A stretch of 64,000 bases of DNA from an uncultured Pseudomonadota bacterium (GTDB taxonomy: Bacteria; Myxococcota_A; UBA796; SXON01): positions 1 through 64,000 of the forward strand of contig CAIMSU010000341.1 of the NCBI GenBank assembly GCA_903844155.1, written 5' to 3'. Each line of letters opens with the position of its first letter. Position 1 is the first letter of the stretch. Shown here in pieces: positions 20,408 through 29,347 of this stretch. The position numbers were made by a program, and so were the translations under genes. The notes beneath the pieces are model-generated. The model was given only the letters and a program-made list of their open reading frames with translations, did no database searches and had not been told where the DNA came from.

Positions 20408-20827
20408 TCAGCCGCGGAGGATCATCCCGGCGAGGAGCAGGAAGCCGAGGACCTGCGTCAGGAAGAACGTGAACCGGATGTTGATCACCCGGGTTCGGCC
20501 GCTTGAGATGTGCGCGATGGTCTGACCAACGCGCGCGGCGATGACGACCTCGCAGACCGTGGCGAACGCGCCGCTCGTGTGCCCGGTGAGGTGCCCGACG
20601 AGGACCAGGCTGGCGAATACGGGCAGGTTCTCGACGCAATTGGCGTGCGCGCGCATGAGCCGCGGGTACCAGTCGGGGCCGTGCGGGACGGCGGCCGGGA
20701 ACTGGCCGGGCTTGGCGCGGCCCAAGAGCACGTTGCCGACGCGGTAGGGGCCGAGGCCGAAGAAGACGAGGGAGACCGTCCACACGGCGAACGCGGTCAG
20801 GCAGGCGAGGGGGACGGTGAGCGTCAT
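20408..20827 (-). CDS. MAPEG family membrane protein
   Basis: 139 aa from ATG 20827. Four hydrophobic segments and the family motif RAHANCVENLPVF (the R-x-x-x-N-x-x-E pattern that binds glutathione in eukaryotic MAPEG enzymes), followed by 'IAHISSGRTRVINIRFTFF'. The bacterial proteins of this family are poorly characterised (glutathione-linked or eicosanoid-like metabolism). The start overlaps the leuB-like stop by 4 bases (ATGA), so it is co-translated with that gene although no pathway link is obvious. Confidence 0.88.
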   Translation of the reverse strand: MTLTVPLACLTAFAVWTVSLVFFGLGPYRVGNVLLGRAKPGQFPAAVPHGPDWYPRLMRAHANCVENLPVFASLVLVGHLTGHTSGAFATVCEVVIAARVGQTIAHISSGRTRVINIRFTFFLTQVLGFLLLAGMILRG

Positions 20828-21891
20828 GCCTGCGCCGAGAGCGCGTCGAGGACAGCGGTGCCGGCCTCGGCCGTGCGCAGGGTGCCGCCGAGCTCGCGGG
20901 TGACGTGACCCGCGAGGAGGCAGGCGCCGACGGCGTCGCCGATGCGCCGCTCGTCCTCGGGGCGGCCAAGCTGCCCGAGCATCATGCCCGCGGTGAGGAT
21001 GGCCGCGAAGGGGTTGGCGATGCCCTTGCCCGCGATGTCGGGCGCGCTCCCGTGGACGGGCTCGTACAGGCCGACGCGCCCGGGGTGCAGGTTGCCGCTG
21101 GCGGCGAGCCCGATGCCGCCCTGGATGGCCGCGCCAAGGTCGGTCACGATGTCGCCGAACAGGTTGTTGGTCACGATGACCTCGAACTCCTCGGGCGCCT
21201 GCACCATCCGCATCGTCAGGACGTCGACGTAGAGGTGTGAAGCCTGGATCCTCGGGTATTCGGCCGCCACCAGCTTGTAGACCCGCTGCCAGAGCTCGTG
21301 CCCGTGGCGCATGGCGTTCGCCTTGTCGGACATGCACATCTTCGTCTTCCCGTGGGTGTCCGCCCATTCAAACGCGGCCCGGATGATGCGCTCGACGCCC
21401 TTCCGGGTGTTGATCTCCTGCTCGATCGCGATCTCGTCGGGCGTGTCCCGCTTGAACTGGCCGCCGATGCCGGTGTAGAGCCCCTCGGTGTTCTCGCGGA
21501 ACACGACGAAGTCGATGTCCTCCGGCCTCTTGTACTTGAGCGGGCAGTAGCGCGCGTCCAGCAGGCGCACGGGCCGGAAGTTGATGTAGAGGTCGAGCTT
21601 GAAGCGCGAGCCGAGCAGGATGTCCTTGGCGTGCACGTTGGACGGCACGCGCGGGTCGCCGAGCGCGCCGAGGTAGATGCAGTCGAATTCGGTGCGGAAG
21701 CGCTCCAGCGCGCTGTCGGGCAGCGTCGTCCCGTCGCGGAGGTAGCGCTCGGCGCCAAAGTCGAAGTGCTCGTAGGTGACGTCCGGCGCGACCGCGGCCA
21801 GCACGCGCAGGCCCTGCTCGAGGACCTCGTGGCCGATGCCGTCGCCCGGGAGGACGGCGATTTTTGGAGGACGCTGCGGGGTGGTGGGCAT
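20824..21891 (-). CDS. leuB: 3-isopropylmalate dehydrogenase (LeuB-like)
   Basis: 355 aa, typical family length. Motifs: LPGDGIGHEV at the start, FRENTEGLYTG (catalytic region), a DKANAMRHGHELW segment, VTNNLFGDIVTDLGAA (the metal-binding Asp pair) and the NAD-binding EPVHGSAPDIAGKGIANP. The protein oxidatively decarboxylates 3-isopropylmalate in leucine synthesis, or in related family members another beta-hydroxyacid; RENTEG is shared by tartrate and homoisocitrate dehydrogenases, and no leuA, leuC or leuD is nearby, so the substrate is not certain. ATG 21891 has a GGAG site 6 bases upstream. Confidence 0.82.
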   Translation of the reverse strand: MPTTPQRPPKIAVLPGDGIGHEVLEQGLRVLAAVAPDVTYEHFDFGAERYLRDGTTLPDSALERFRTEFDCIYLGALGDPRVPSNVHAKDILLGSRFKLDLYINFRPVRLLDARYCPLKYKRPEDIDFVVFRENTEGLYTGIGGQFKRDTPDEIAIEQEINTRKGVERIIRAAFEWADTHGKTKMCMSDKANAMRHGHELWQRVYKLVAAEYPRIQASHLYVDVLTMRMVQAPEEFEVIVTNNLFGDIVTDLGAAIQGGIGLAASGNLHPGRVGLYEPVHGSAPDIAGKGIANPFAAILTAGMMLGQLGRPEDERRIGDAVGACLLAGHVTRELGGTLRTAEAGTAVLDALSAQA

Positions 21892-22040
21892 GGTGACTCC
21901 GGAGGGAGCGGGCGGCTAACCCGGCGCATGCGGCTGGCGGGGGAGCGCTGGGCGCGACGGAACGCGCGGGGACAGCAGTGTCCCGCGGGGTTGCGACGCG
22001 CGCGCTGTCACACGCTCGCGCCGGGCAACGTCCTACTCAA

Positions 22041-22776
22041 GTGGCCCTGCTCCTGTTCCGCGCGCTGTTGTCGGCCGTGCCCTCGGCGAACGCCGACAAG
22101 CCCGCGCCATGCGAGGGTCCGAGCGTCTCGACCACACGACCGGCCGACGGGGCGACCGACGCCTCACCAAGCGACGTGCCGGTGCTGGTGATCCGCGCGG
22201 GGTGCAGCACCGGCGACGTCGAGGCCGTCCTCGACGGTCACGGTCATCGCGGATCACGACGGGATCTACTGGCTCGACGGCCTGACGCTCGCGCCGGACG
22301 CCGCGTTTACGCTAACGACGACGGACCCGGTCGGAAACACCGACACCGACGTGTTCACCGCCGGCGGCGGACCAGCGACCCCCGTTGACGGCACGCCGAC
22401 GGTGGCGATCACGGCATCGGCGGCCAACGAAGCCGGTCGGATGGCGTTCACGTTGGCGCTCGGTCTCGTGGATGACCCCGAGGGGGCGATCTACCAGGTG
22501 CGCCGCGACGGGGCGAGCGTGCGGACGGGCATCGGCGATCTTGAGTTCCAGGAGGGAGTGGAAGGGCACGACCGGCAGCAGGTCTGCTACACGTTGACGC
22601 AGTTTCGCGGCGATGAATCCGAGCTGGGGACGTCGGAGCCGGCGTGCGGCGTGGTCGCCGGGTTGGGGTGTGCGTCGTCGTCCACGGCGCCCTCGCAGGA
22701 GCTCGTCGTGCTCGGACTCGGGGCATTGCTCGTGCGCCGCCGTCTCCAGTGGGCGTCCGACCCCGTCGCGCCGTAG
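22041..22776 (+). pseudogene. Frameshifted secreted protein with MYXO-CTERM-like tail
   Basis: Two frames read as one protein. The first (GTG 22041) gives a signal peptide (VALLLFRALLSAVPSANA) and a 'STTRPADGATDASPSDVPVLV' segment typical of bacterial Ig-like repeats; coding quality ends near 22230. From about 22235 another frame gives TVIADHDGIYWLDGLTLAPD, an Ig-like strand pattern, then about 140 residues ending in a Cys-containing spacer (GLGCASSSTAP), hydrophobic helix and RRR. One indel near 22230-22245 would join them. Either a real frameshift or a sequencing error. It converges with the flavoprotein at 22781. Confidence 0.65.
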
Positions 22777-22780
22777 CCCC

Positions 22781-23926
22781 CTACGATTCGCTGATCTCCT
22801 TCCTCCCGGTGCCCGCGACCCGTCGGCCCGCGCCCGCGCTCCCGACCCCCACCCGCACCGCCAGCCCCATTGCCCACGGCGCCCACGCGAGCGCCCGGAC
22901 GACCTGCCGCCGCAGCCAGGGCCGGGCGGCCATCGCCAACAAGCCCCGCGTGAACCAGCGATGTCGGCGAGTCAACGCGGTCCAGCGCGCTGGCCACTCC
23001 GCCGCCCGGCCTGCGAGGCACAGCGCCACGAGGACCTGGGCTTCCTCCAGCGCGAGCGCCACGCCCTCGCCGGTGAGCGCGTCCACGTAGCCGGCGGCGT
23101 CGCCGGTCAGCAGCACGTTGCCTTTGACCTGGGTCTCCACGCGTACGTCAAACGGGCCGGCGCCGCGGATGGACGTCTCCGGCGGGCCGAGCTTCGCCGC
23201 CAGGTCGGGAAAAAGCCCGAGAAAGGTCTCGTAGTCGCCCTTCTGGCGGGACGCGCCGGGCGTCCACAGGAACGCGACACCCACGCGCTCAGGCCCGACG
23301 GGCGTGACATACGCCTCCGCGCGGTCCGACCACCACACCTCCACGTGGTCCGTCCAGGGCGCGACCGTGAAGTGCCGCCGGATGCCGAGCCGTCGCGCCG
23401 GCCCTGTCTTCGCCGCGATCCCCGCCCACTTGCGCACCTGCGAGTGCAGCCCGTCCGCGCCGATGAGCCAGTCGCCGGCGATGGGCCCGGCGCTGGTCTG
23501 CACCTCCACGCCGGGGCCGGGCGGGCCGCCGTCGCGACCGGCCGTCTCCCGAAACGACAGGGCCTCGGTCTTCTCGCGGATGTCGACGCCGAGCTCCAGA
23601 GCGCGCGCACGCAGGGCTTCCGAGAGGGCGGTGCGGCGGATCCCGAGCCCCGGTCCAGACGGAAAACGCGCCTCAGACGTGACCAGTCGGCCACCGGTGG
23701 CGTCCAGGTACCGGATGCCGACGAAGGGGTGCGAGCCCCACGTGGGCGGCACGACGCCGATGCGCGCGAGCCGGGCGACGCCGGCGGGCATGAGCCCCTC
23801 GCCGCACGCCTTGTCGACAGGGCCGCCGCAGCGCTCGATGACCACGGCTTCGGCGCCTGCAAGGCGGGCTTCGATGGCGACGGCGAGGCCGGCCGGTCCG
23901 CCGCCGACGATGACAAAGCGCGTCAC
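22781..23926 (-). CDS. Geranylgeranyl-reductase-family FAD oxidoreductase
   Basis: 381 aa from GTG 23926, which places the FAD motif VIVGGGPAGLA at residues 4-14; longer upstream openings precede this with unrelated low-complexity sequence. A GDAAGYVDALTGEGV motif near 265-280 binds FAD as in geranylgeranyl reductases and p-hydroxybenzoate-hydroxylase-fold enzymes. GEGLMPAG near 46-53 is also typical of this family. It could reduce double bonds of isoprenoid chains (lipids, menaquinone) or act as a monooxygenase. No neighbour specifies a pathway: it is followed by DUF507 upstream on the same strand and converges with a secreted-protein pseudogene. Confidence 0.85.
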   Translation of the reverse strand: MTRFVIVGGGPAGLAVAIEARLAGAEAVVIERCGGPVDKACGEGLMPAGVARLARIGVVPPTWGSHPFVGIRYLDATGGRLVTSEARFPSGPGLGIRRTALSEALRARALELGVDIREKTEALSFRETAGRDGGPPGPGVEVQTSAGPIAGDWLIGADGLHSQVRKWAGIAAKTGPARRLGIRRHFTVAPWTDHVEVWWSDRAEAYVTPVGPERVGVAFLWTPGASRQKGDYETFLGLFPDLAAKLGPPETSIRGAGPFDVRVETQVKGNVLLTGDAAGYVDALTGEGVALALEEAQVLVALCLAGRAAEWPARWTALTRRHRWFTRGLLAMAARPWLRRQVVRALAWAPWAMGLAVRVGVGSAGAGRRVAGTGRKEISES

Positions 23927-24041
23927 GCCCCGAACCCACGGCGCCCGCGCCGGATCGACGCGGCGTTCCGCGCAAACGCTGGAACCGGCGAAAGGCTGCG
24001 CGAGCCGCCCAAAGGACGCTCGAACCCCCGCGCGCCTGCGG

Positions 24042-24560
24042 TCAGAGCAGCCCGTGCTTCTTGCGGACCTCGCGCAGGGCGCGGTTGAGCGCATCCTGGC
24101 GTTCGACCGAGCCTTCTGCGACGTTCTTGATGCGCTCCTCGGCCTCGGCGCGGAGCGCGTTCTCGTCGACATCGAATTTCTTCAGCGTGTCGATGATCTT
24201 TCGGAACATCTCCTTGTCGTCGCCGTACACCTCGTCCACGTTCGGCGAGATCATGAAGTTTTCGAGGAACTGCCGGGACAGGAACTTCTCGACCTCGTTG
24301 CCGGTCGGGTGACCCCAGTTGGATGCGACGTCTCCCCGTGTCTTGTTGTACTGGTCATACGGGACGTTCTTGCGCTCCATCTCGCTGCGCACGCTCTCGC
24401 GCAGGTCCTGGTCGCGCTTGAGGTAGCTCTCCATGATGGCGACGAGGTCCTGCTCCGCCTCCATCCGCACCTCGGCCTGGATCTCGACGTCGCCTTCGTT
24501 GACGAGGCGGTCGAGCACGCCGTGGGCGATGGCGGGGACTCGGGAACGATACAGTTTCAT
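24042..24560 (-). CDS. DUF507 family protein
   Basis: 172 aa, helical and charged. It shows the conserved start 'MKLYRSRVPAIAHGVLDRLV', an acidic helix (VRMEAEQDLVAIMESYL), and repeats of EAEERIKN-type helices, matching DUF507 (often two tandem units). Function is unknown; the family is common in Myxococcota and related delta-proteobacterial genomes. It starts 33 bases after the end of the upstream outer-membrane-like gene and is probably in the same transcript. Confidence 0.85.
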   Translation of the reverse strand: MKLYRSRVPAIAHGVLDRLVNEGDVEIQAEVRMEAEQDLVAIMESYLKRDQDLRESVRSEMERKNVPYDQYNKTRGDVASNWGHPTGNEVEKFLSRQFLENFMISPNVDEVYGDDKEMFRKIIDTLKKFDVDENALRAEAEERIKNVAEGSVERQDALNRALREVRKKHGLL

Positions 24561-24593
24561 CGGGACCTTCAGGGGGTCCCGCCACGGGGACCC

Positions 24594-25259
24594 CTACGCG
24601 AGGGGAAAGGAGACCCCGAATCCCATCCGGGCCCGGTCAAGGGCGAAGGCGGTACGCGAGGCCCCGAATGCCGTAGGGACCTCCCCCAACGGCGCTTCGG
24701 GAAGGAGGGAGACCGTGTAGCCTGCCTCGACCTCGACCGCCACCCCACAGCAGGGCCGTGAGCCCGTCATGAGACGAACTCCGACATCTCCGCCGATGGC
24801 CGGGACGACCTGCAGGGTGTCGCGTTGGGTGCTGGCGCCGCCGTCTCGCAACGACGCGGTGCCGCCGCTGAACGTGTGCCAGCCGGCGATGAGGGCGCCT
24901 CCCGCGTCCACGCCGACGTACGGGTCCAAAAGGTGCTGGGGCGCGAGCTCGAACGCCACGCCCGCGGTGGCCTGCGCACCACCGTAGACCGCGCGGTGGG
25001 TGTCGGAGTACCAGTGGACGGTCTCCTCCGTCCACTCGACGCGGTCGTGGCCGACGAGCCCGAAGGCGCCGACGTTCAGGCGCAGATCGGTGCCGGGCGC
25101 GATGCGGATCTGCAGCGGGACGGCCAGACCGGGGCCGATGCCAGCCGAGGTGCCCTCGTGCGGACTCTCAAGGTCGGCGCTGCCCTCGACGAGCACGCCG
25201 AGGCGTACATCGCCGGCCGCGGCCAACGCGGGGGCGACGAGCGCGGTGAGCAGGATCAC
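24594..25259 (-). CDS. Outer-membrane beta-barrel-like protein
   Basis: 221 aa. Signal peptide (MILLTALVAPALA); alternating hydrophobic residues with Gly and aromatics form about eight predicted beta strands, and the last strand ends MGFGVSFPLA. The pattern suggests a small OmpA/OmpW-like barrel rather than a soluble enzyme. Its ATG overlaps the stop of the 924-aa protein by 4 bases, placing it third in the Crp-led operon. No specific family recognised. Confidence 0.7.
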   Translation of the reverse strand: MILLTALVAPALAAAGDVRLGVLVEGSADLESPHEGTSAGIGPGLAVPLQIRIAPGTDLRLNVGAFGLVGHDRVEWTEETVHWYSDTHRAVYGGAQATAGVAFELAPQHLLDPYVGVDAGGALIAGWHTFSGGTASLRDGGASTQRDTLQVVPAIGGDVGVRLMTGSRPCCGVAVEVEAGYTVSLLPEAPLGEVPTAFGASRTAFALDRARMGFGVSFPLA

Positions 25260-28030
25260 GACAGCAGGCGCCAGGCCCGCGTCAGGCGCTCGCCCTCAAG
25301 CGGCGCGAGCGTGACGCCCCGAGGCAGATCGCCCACGAGCTCGGTGCGCGGGGCAAAGCCCTCGTTGATCTTGTCCTGCAAGAACGCCCGGTAGGCATCG
25401 TCCGTGTCGCCGTAGTTGGCGTAGGCGTGACGGTCGACGATGCGGGCGCCGTAGGGTCGCCCGAACACCACCTGGCTGCCGTCCATGAACGTGCAATAGC
25501 CGCGGAGGAGGAACTCAAAGTCCATGTTCGGGGAGTCGGCGGGCGGCTTGGGGCGAGGCCGGCCGCTGAACTCGGCTTCCCCAGTCCCGCCACCCCGGTC
25601 CTGCTTCTGCCCGCGCGGGCGCTCGGACCTGGGGGGTGGGGCCGGCGCAGGGGTCGGCAGCCGGCCGGAGTGGCTGAGCACGCTGGGCTCGTCCTCGATG
25701 TCCACGTCCACGCCGCCGTCCTTCTTCGCCGGCTCCTGAACGCCGGGCAGGAAGAAGCTCGTGAAGTCGCCGGACTCGGGTTCGGCCGCTTTCGGGGTTG
25801 GGGTGGGCGCCGGGGGCTCCGAGGGTCGGCGGGGCGGTTCGGGCGCGGGGTCGCCGGACCACGCGTCCGTCCAACTCCCACCGGCCAGCAGCTCGTGGCG
25901 GACCTCCGGGGCGGGCTCCGGCGACGCCTGTCGGCCGGGGCCGAAGTCCGCGCCAAAGCCGGCAGTCTCCGGGCCGACGTCGAGCACCAGCGGTCGGTCG
26001 GGGGGCGCGTTGCTCGCGAACGGGTCGGTGAACGCGGCGAAGGGGTCGGTGACGGGTGGCGGCGGTGCGGCGACCGGCTCTGCGGGTGGGGCGATGGGGC
26101 GACGGGGCTCGGGGGCGCGTGCCGCAGGGGGGGCCGGAGCGGCGCTGGGCGGCTGTGACTTTGGGGGTGCTTCGATGATCGTGAACGGCTCGGGGGGCGG
26201 CAGGCGTGCCCCGGGCTCGGGCAATTCGATCCGCTCGATGGTGGACGCGCGCGGGCTGGTGCCTCGGGGGGCGGACTGGCGTTGGACGGCGGCGACGGGG
26301 CCTGAATGCGGCAAGGCCGCCGCCGAGTCGCGGTCGAGGAGCGCGACCCAGTCCGGGAGGGCGAAGCGGACGGCCTCAAACCCGCCGCTCACGCCACCCA
26401 CGCGCACCAGCGCGACCACCTCGTCGTCGAACTCGAACACGCGGAGGGTGTCGAGGCTGCGGGGCATCCGCGCGTCGCCACCGGGAGCGGCGTCGCGGGG
26501 ACCGACGAGGCCGGCGGCGTGGCGGGCCCCTTCGATCGCGTCGGCGGCGGCCGACTCGATCCCGACGCCGTGCCCGCAGAGCCTGCCGCCGTTGAGGCCA
26601 AGCGCCTGGATCCCGTCGGTGCCCGCGCGCGGGGGCAGGGGCCCGAGCGCGAGCCATTGCAGCGCGGCTTCCACGGCCGGGCCCCCGAGACGGACGATCT
26701 CGCCGTCGGTCCCGCCGAGGATCTCGCCAACGCCAACGCCGACCGCCGGCATCTCCTCGGTGAAACGCGGGCCGATCCGCAGCGCGAACCGGAACGCCGC
26801 CAGCGCGTCGAGGAACACGACGAGCGCGCAGTGCCCGAGATCGACGTGGACACAGCCCGGCAGGCCCGCCATCGCCTCGCTCCAGATGCGCTCCACCTGG
26901 GCGGAGTCGACGCCCGCGCGTGGCCGTCGGATTCGACCGAGGCCCACCGCGACGACCACGGCGTGCACGGCGCCGTGCGGGACGATGAGCGCGCGGTCGG
27001 CCCGGCCCGCGGTGTGGGCGACGGGGGCGATCGCTGCCGCGAGCGCCGAGATCACGTCCCAGCGGCGCAGCTCCCGCAACACCTCGACGAGCGCCGCTGC
27101 GAGCGCCAGTCCCTGCTCGGGCCGCAAGAGCTCCTTCGCGAGCGCCGTCGGGATGCCCGCGCGGGCGAGGCTGCGCGCGTCCGTGAACCGGGCGAGCTGG
27201 GGGAGCAGCCAGGCGACGGCGTCCGGGTCGGTGAGCAGCGCGCGCGCGACATCACCGGCGCCACGGTCGGCGAGATCGGGCGGCAGGTGGCGAAGGATGA
27301 AGCCGAGATCATCGGGCGTGGAGCGGTCGGCGGTGCGGCGGTCGAGCACCCCGGCGATGGCGGTCCGGAGCGCCGCGGCGCCGGCGACCACGGTTCCCGG
27401 GGGGATGCCGCCCCCAAGCACAGCAGCGAGGAGCGGCAGGCTGGCCTCGGGGTCCAGCGCGCCGCGCTCAAAAAGGACGGCCAGACGCGAGCCGGCGACG
27501 GCCTGCGCGAGCGCCGGAACGTGCACGCCCGCGCTCCCAAGCGACGCCAACGCGGCGGCCACGCGGATCTGAAGCCGCCCAGCAAGCCGCCCGAGCAGCG
27601 CGCCCTGCTCATCCGCCGGGAGTGCCCGGATGCCTGCGACCGAGTCCGCGAGCGCCGGCGGTGGTGCCGACAACAGCGCTGCCGTCTGCCGCATCACCTC
27701 CAGCAGGGGAACCACGCCGGCCCCGGGTGAGACGAGCAGGCCTTCAGCCACGCGGCCGCGCAGAGCGTCGGTCAACGCGTCGCCCTCGGGCACGGCGGGC
27801 GTGGTCCTGGACTCCGCTTCTCGCAGCGCACGCTCAAACGCGTTCAGGACGGCGTCCTCAAGCCCCTCGCCGCACGCCGAGGGGATCACGGCGGCACCAT
27901 CGCCCGTCAGCAACGCGGGCAGGCCGTCGCACACCTCCGGGAGCGCGATCACGGCGGCCGCTCCCGGGTCCAGCCCGCGGGGTGGGCGGCGGCGCTCCCA
28001 AACGAGGCGTCCGAGGGCGTCGAGGTTCAT
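25256..28030 (-). CDS. Large modular protein with degenerate nucleotide-cyclase-like region
   Basis: 924 aa. Residues 1-330 are Leu/Ala-rich helices. About residues 350-465 resemble a class III cyclase: FLDALAAFRFALRI, then PAVGVGVGEILGG and VRLGGPAVEAALQWL, matching the family's 'F.da..A..~A..i', '.GiGi..G~v' and 'G~~Vn.AaRl' strings. The metal Asp residues and the GD motif are missing, so it is probably catalytically dead. Residues 590-830 are a long Pro-rich linker. A compact C-terminal domain (FEFLLRGYCTFMDGS ... VDRHAYANYGDTDDAYR) is not recognised. It starts 3 bases after the Crp-family gene and overlaps the barrel gene, so it is likely a regulatory or sensory scaffold. Confidence 0.6.
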   Translation of the reverse strand: MNLDALGRLVWERRRPPRGLDPGAAAVIALPEVCDGLPALLTGDGAAVIPSACGEGLEDAVLNAFERALREAESRTTPAVPEGDALTDALRGRVAEGLLVSPGAGVVPLLEVMRQTAALLSAPPPALADSVAGIRALPADEQGALLGRLAGRLQIRVAAALASLGSAGVHVPALAQAVAGSRLAVLFERGALDPEASLPLLAAVLGGGIPPGTVVAGAAALRTAIAGVLDRRTADRSTPDDLGFILRHLPPDLADRGAGDVARALLTDPDAVAWLLPQLARFTDARSLARAGIPTALAKELLRPEQGLALAAALVEVLRELRRWDVISALAAAIAPVAHTAGRADRALIVPHGAVHAVVVAVGLGRIRRPRAGVDSAQVERIWSEAMAGLPGCVHVDLGHCALVVFLDALAAFRFALRIGPRFTEEMPAVGVGVGEILGGTDGEIVRLGGPAVEAALQWLALGPLPPRAGTDGIQALGLNGGRLCGHGVGIESAAADAIEGARHAAGLVGPRDAAPGGDARMPRSLDTLRVFEFDDEVVALVRVGGVSGGFEAVRFALPDWVALLDRDSAAALPHSGPVAAVQRQSAPRGTSPRASTIERIELPEPGARLPPPEPFTIIEAPPKSQPPSAAPAPPAARAPEPRRPIAPPAEPVAAPPPPVTDPFAAFTDPFASNAPPDRPLVLDVGPETAGFGADFGPGRQASPEPAPEVRHELLAGGSWTDAWSGDPAPEPPRRPSEPPAPTPTPKAAEPESGDFTSFFLPGVQEPAKKDGGVDVDIEDEPSVLSHSGRLPTPAPAPPPRSERPRGQKQDRGGGTGEAEFSGRPRPKPPADSPNMDFEFLLRGYCTFMDGSQVVFGRPYGARIVDRHAYANYGDTDDAYRAFLQDKINEGFAPRTELVGDLPRGVTLAPLEGERLTRAWRLLS

Positions 28031-28033
28031 CGG

Positions 28034-28723
28034 TCAGCTCTCCTTCAGGCGCTTGAGCCCGATCTCGTCGATGACGATCACCCGCTTGCCTTCGGTGAGG
28101 ATCAGGCCGTCCCGTCGCATGTCCAGGATGGCGAAGCTCACCGTCTCCCGCGTGGCGCCGATCAGGCTCGCGATCTCCTTGTGGGTGAGCTTGAGGTTGA
28201 TGATCACGCCGCGCCCGTCTCGCACCCCGAACGGGCCCGCGAGCTCGAGGAACAGCGCGGCAAGCCGGGCGTGCGCGCTACGGAAGAGCAGGCTCTCCAC
28301 GCGATTCTCCAACTGGCGGCGGCGGTCGCCGACGAGCCGCATCATCTCCACGGCGAGGCCCGCGTTGCGCATCATCACGCGGACAAACTCGTCCTTCGGG
28401 ATGGTCAGCAGCGTCGTGTCCTCGTAGGCCTCGGCCGCGGTGTCGTGCGGGACCGGGGAGACGATGGAGAGTTCGCCAAAAAGCTGGTCCTTGGTCAGAA
28501 AATGCAGCGTCAGCTCGCGCCCCTCGTCGTTCACCTTGTAGATCTTCACGATGCCGCTGCGCACGAGGTAGAGCGAAGTGGCCGTTGTCCCCGGCGTCCA
28601 GATCGGCGTTCGCCGACGCAGTTCATGCGATTCGGAGACCTGATCCAGCAGCTCCATCTCCCGCTCCGGAAGCGAGGAGAGGAGCGGATTCTGGCGAATA
28701 TACCAGCCTTTCGTCTTGATCAT
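28034..28723 (-). CDS. Crp/Fnr-family transcription regulator
   Basis: 229 aa from ATG 28723; the ATG at 28789 overlaps the divergent gene's start and adds a non-conserved leader. N-terminal cyclic-nucleotide-binding barrel (YLVRSGIVKIYKVNDEG, LFGELSIVSPVPHDTAAEA; the Arg-x-x-Ala-type phosphate-cassette position is unclear) and a C-terminal winged helix with TRETVSFAILDMRRDGLI, the recognition helix. No Fnr-type N-terminal cysteines. It heads an operon with a protein containing a cyclase-like region, a suggestive pairing for cyclic-nucleotide control. Divergent from a MobA-like gene with 64 bases between. Confidence 0.9.
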   Translation of the reverse strand: MIKTKGWYIRQNPLLSSLPEREMELLDQVSESHELRRRTPIWTPGTTATSLYLVRSGIVKIYKVNDEGRELTLHFLTKDQLFGELSIVSPVPHDTAAEAYEDTTLLTIPKDEFVRVMMRNAGLAVEMMRLVGDRRRQLENRVESLLFRSAHARLAALFLELAGPFGVRDGRGVIINLKLTHKEIASLIGATRETVSFAILDMRRDGLILTEGKRVIVIDEIGLKRLKES

Positions 28724-28787
28724 CGGCGGCCGATCCGGGGACGGTGCAGCGCGGGATACGCGCAGTGCCTTCCCCGTAACCCGGACC

Positions 28788-29336
28788 ATGTCTCGTCCCC
28801 TCTACGCAATCGTGCTCGCCGCCGGCCGCAGCTCGCGAATGGGCCGGCCCAAGGGCCTGCTCGATGTGGACGATGCGCCGATGATCGTGCGCCACGTGGA
28901 GGCGTTCTCAGCGGCCGGGCTCGTCCCCGTTGTCGTGGTCGGGGCGGCCGAGGCGGACTATCGGGCGGTGCTGACGGGGTTGGACGTGGTGATCGTCGTC
29001 AACGCGGCCTGGGCGACGACCGGGCCCGCGGAGTCGCTACGCCTCGCGCTCGCCGCCACTGGCGCCGCCGATGTGCTGGTCGCGCCGGTCGACGTGCCGC
29101 CGGCCGCCCCGGCGACGATCGCGGCGTTGATCGCGGCAGCCGCTGAGGCCGTTCCGACGTTCGGAGGGGTCGATGGGCATCCGGTACGGCTGGTCGGCGC
29201 GCTGGCCGTCGGGGAGCGGCTCGATGTGCGCCTCCGCGGCGCCTGTCGCGTTCCCGTCACCGACCCGGACGCCGTGTTGAACCTCAACACCCCCGCCGAA
29301 TGGGCGGCGTGGCGACACCGGCCGCCACTTTCTTGA
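28788..29336 (+). CDS. MobA/MocA-like nucleotidyltransferase
   Basis: 182 aa from ATG 28788 (an earlier in-frame start lies inside the divergent Crp gene). NTP-transferase signature LAAGRSSRMGRPKGLL at the N-terminus, a VAPVDVP motif (metal-binding Asp) and LNTPAEWAAW at the end, as in molybdenum-cofactor cytidylyl/guanylyl transferases (MocA/MobA). It would attach CMP or GMP to molybdopterin. No other cofactor genes are nearby. Slightly short for MobA, usual for MocA-like proteins. Confidence 0.85.
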   Translation: MSRPLYAIVLAAGRSSRMGRPKGLLDVDDAPMIVRHVEAFSAAGLVPVVVVGAAEADYRAVLTGLDVVIVVNAAWATTGPAESLRLALAATGAADVLVAPVDVPPAAPATIAALIAAAAEAVPTFGGVDGHPVRLVGALAVGERLDVRLRGACRVPVTDPDAVLNLNTPAEWAAWRHRPPLS

Positions 29337-29347
29337 TAGACGATCCT

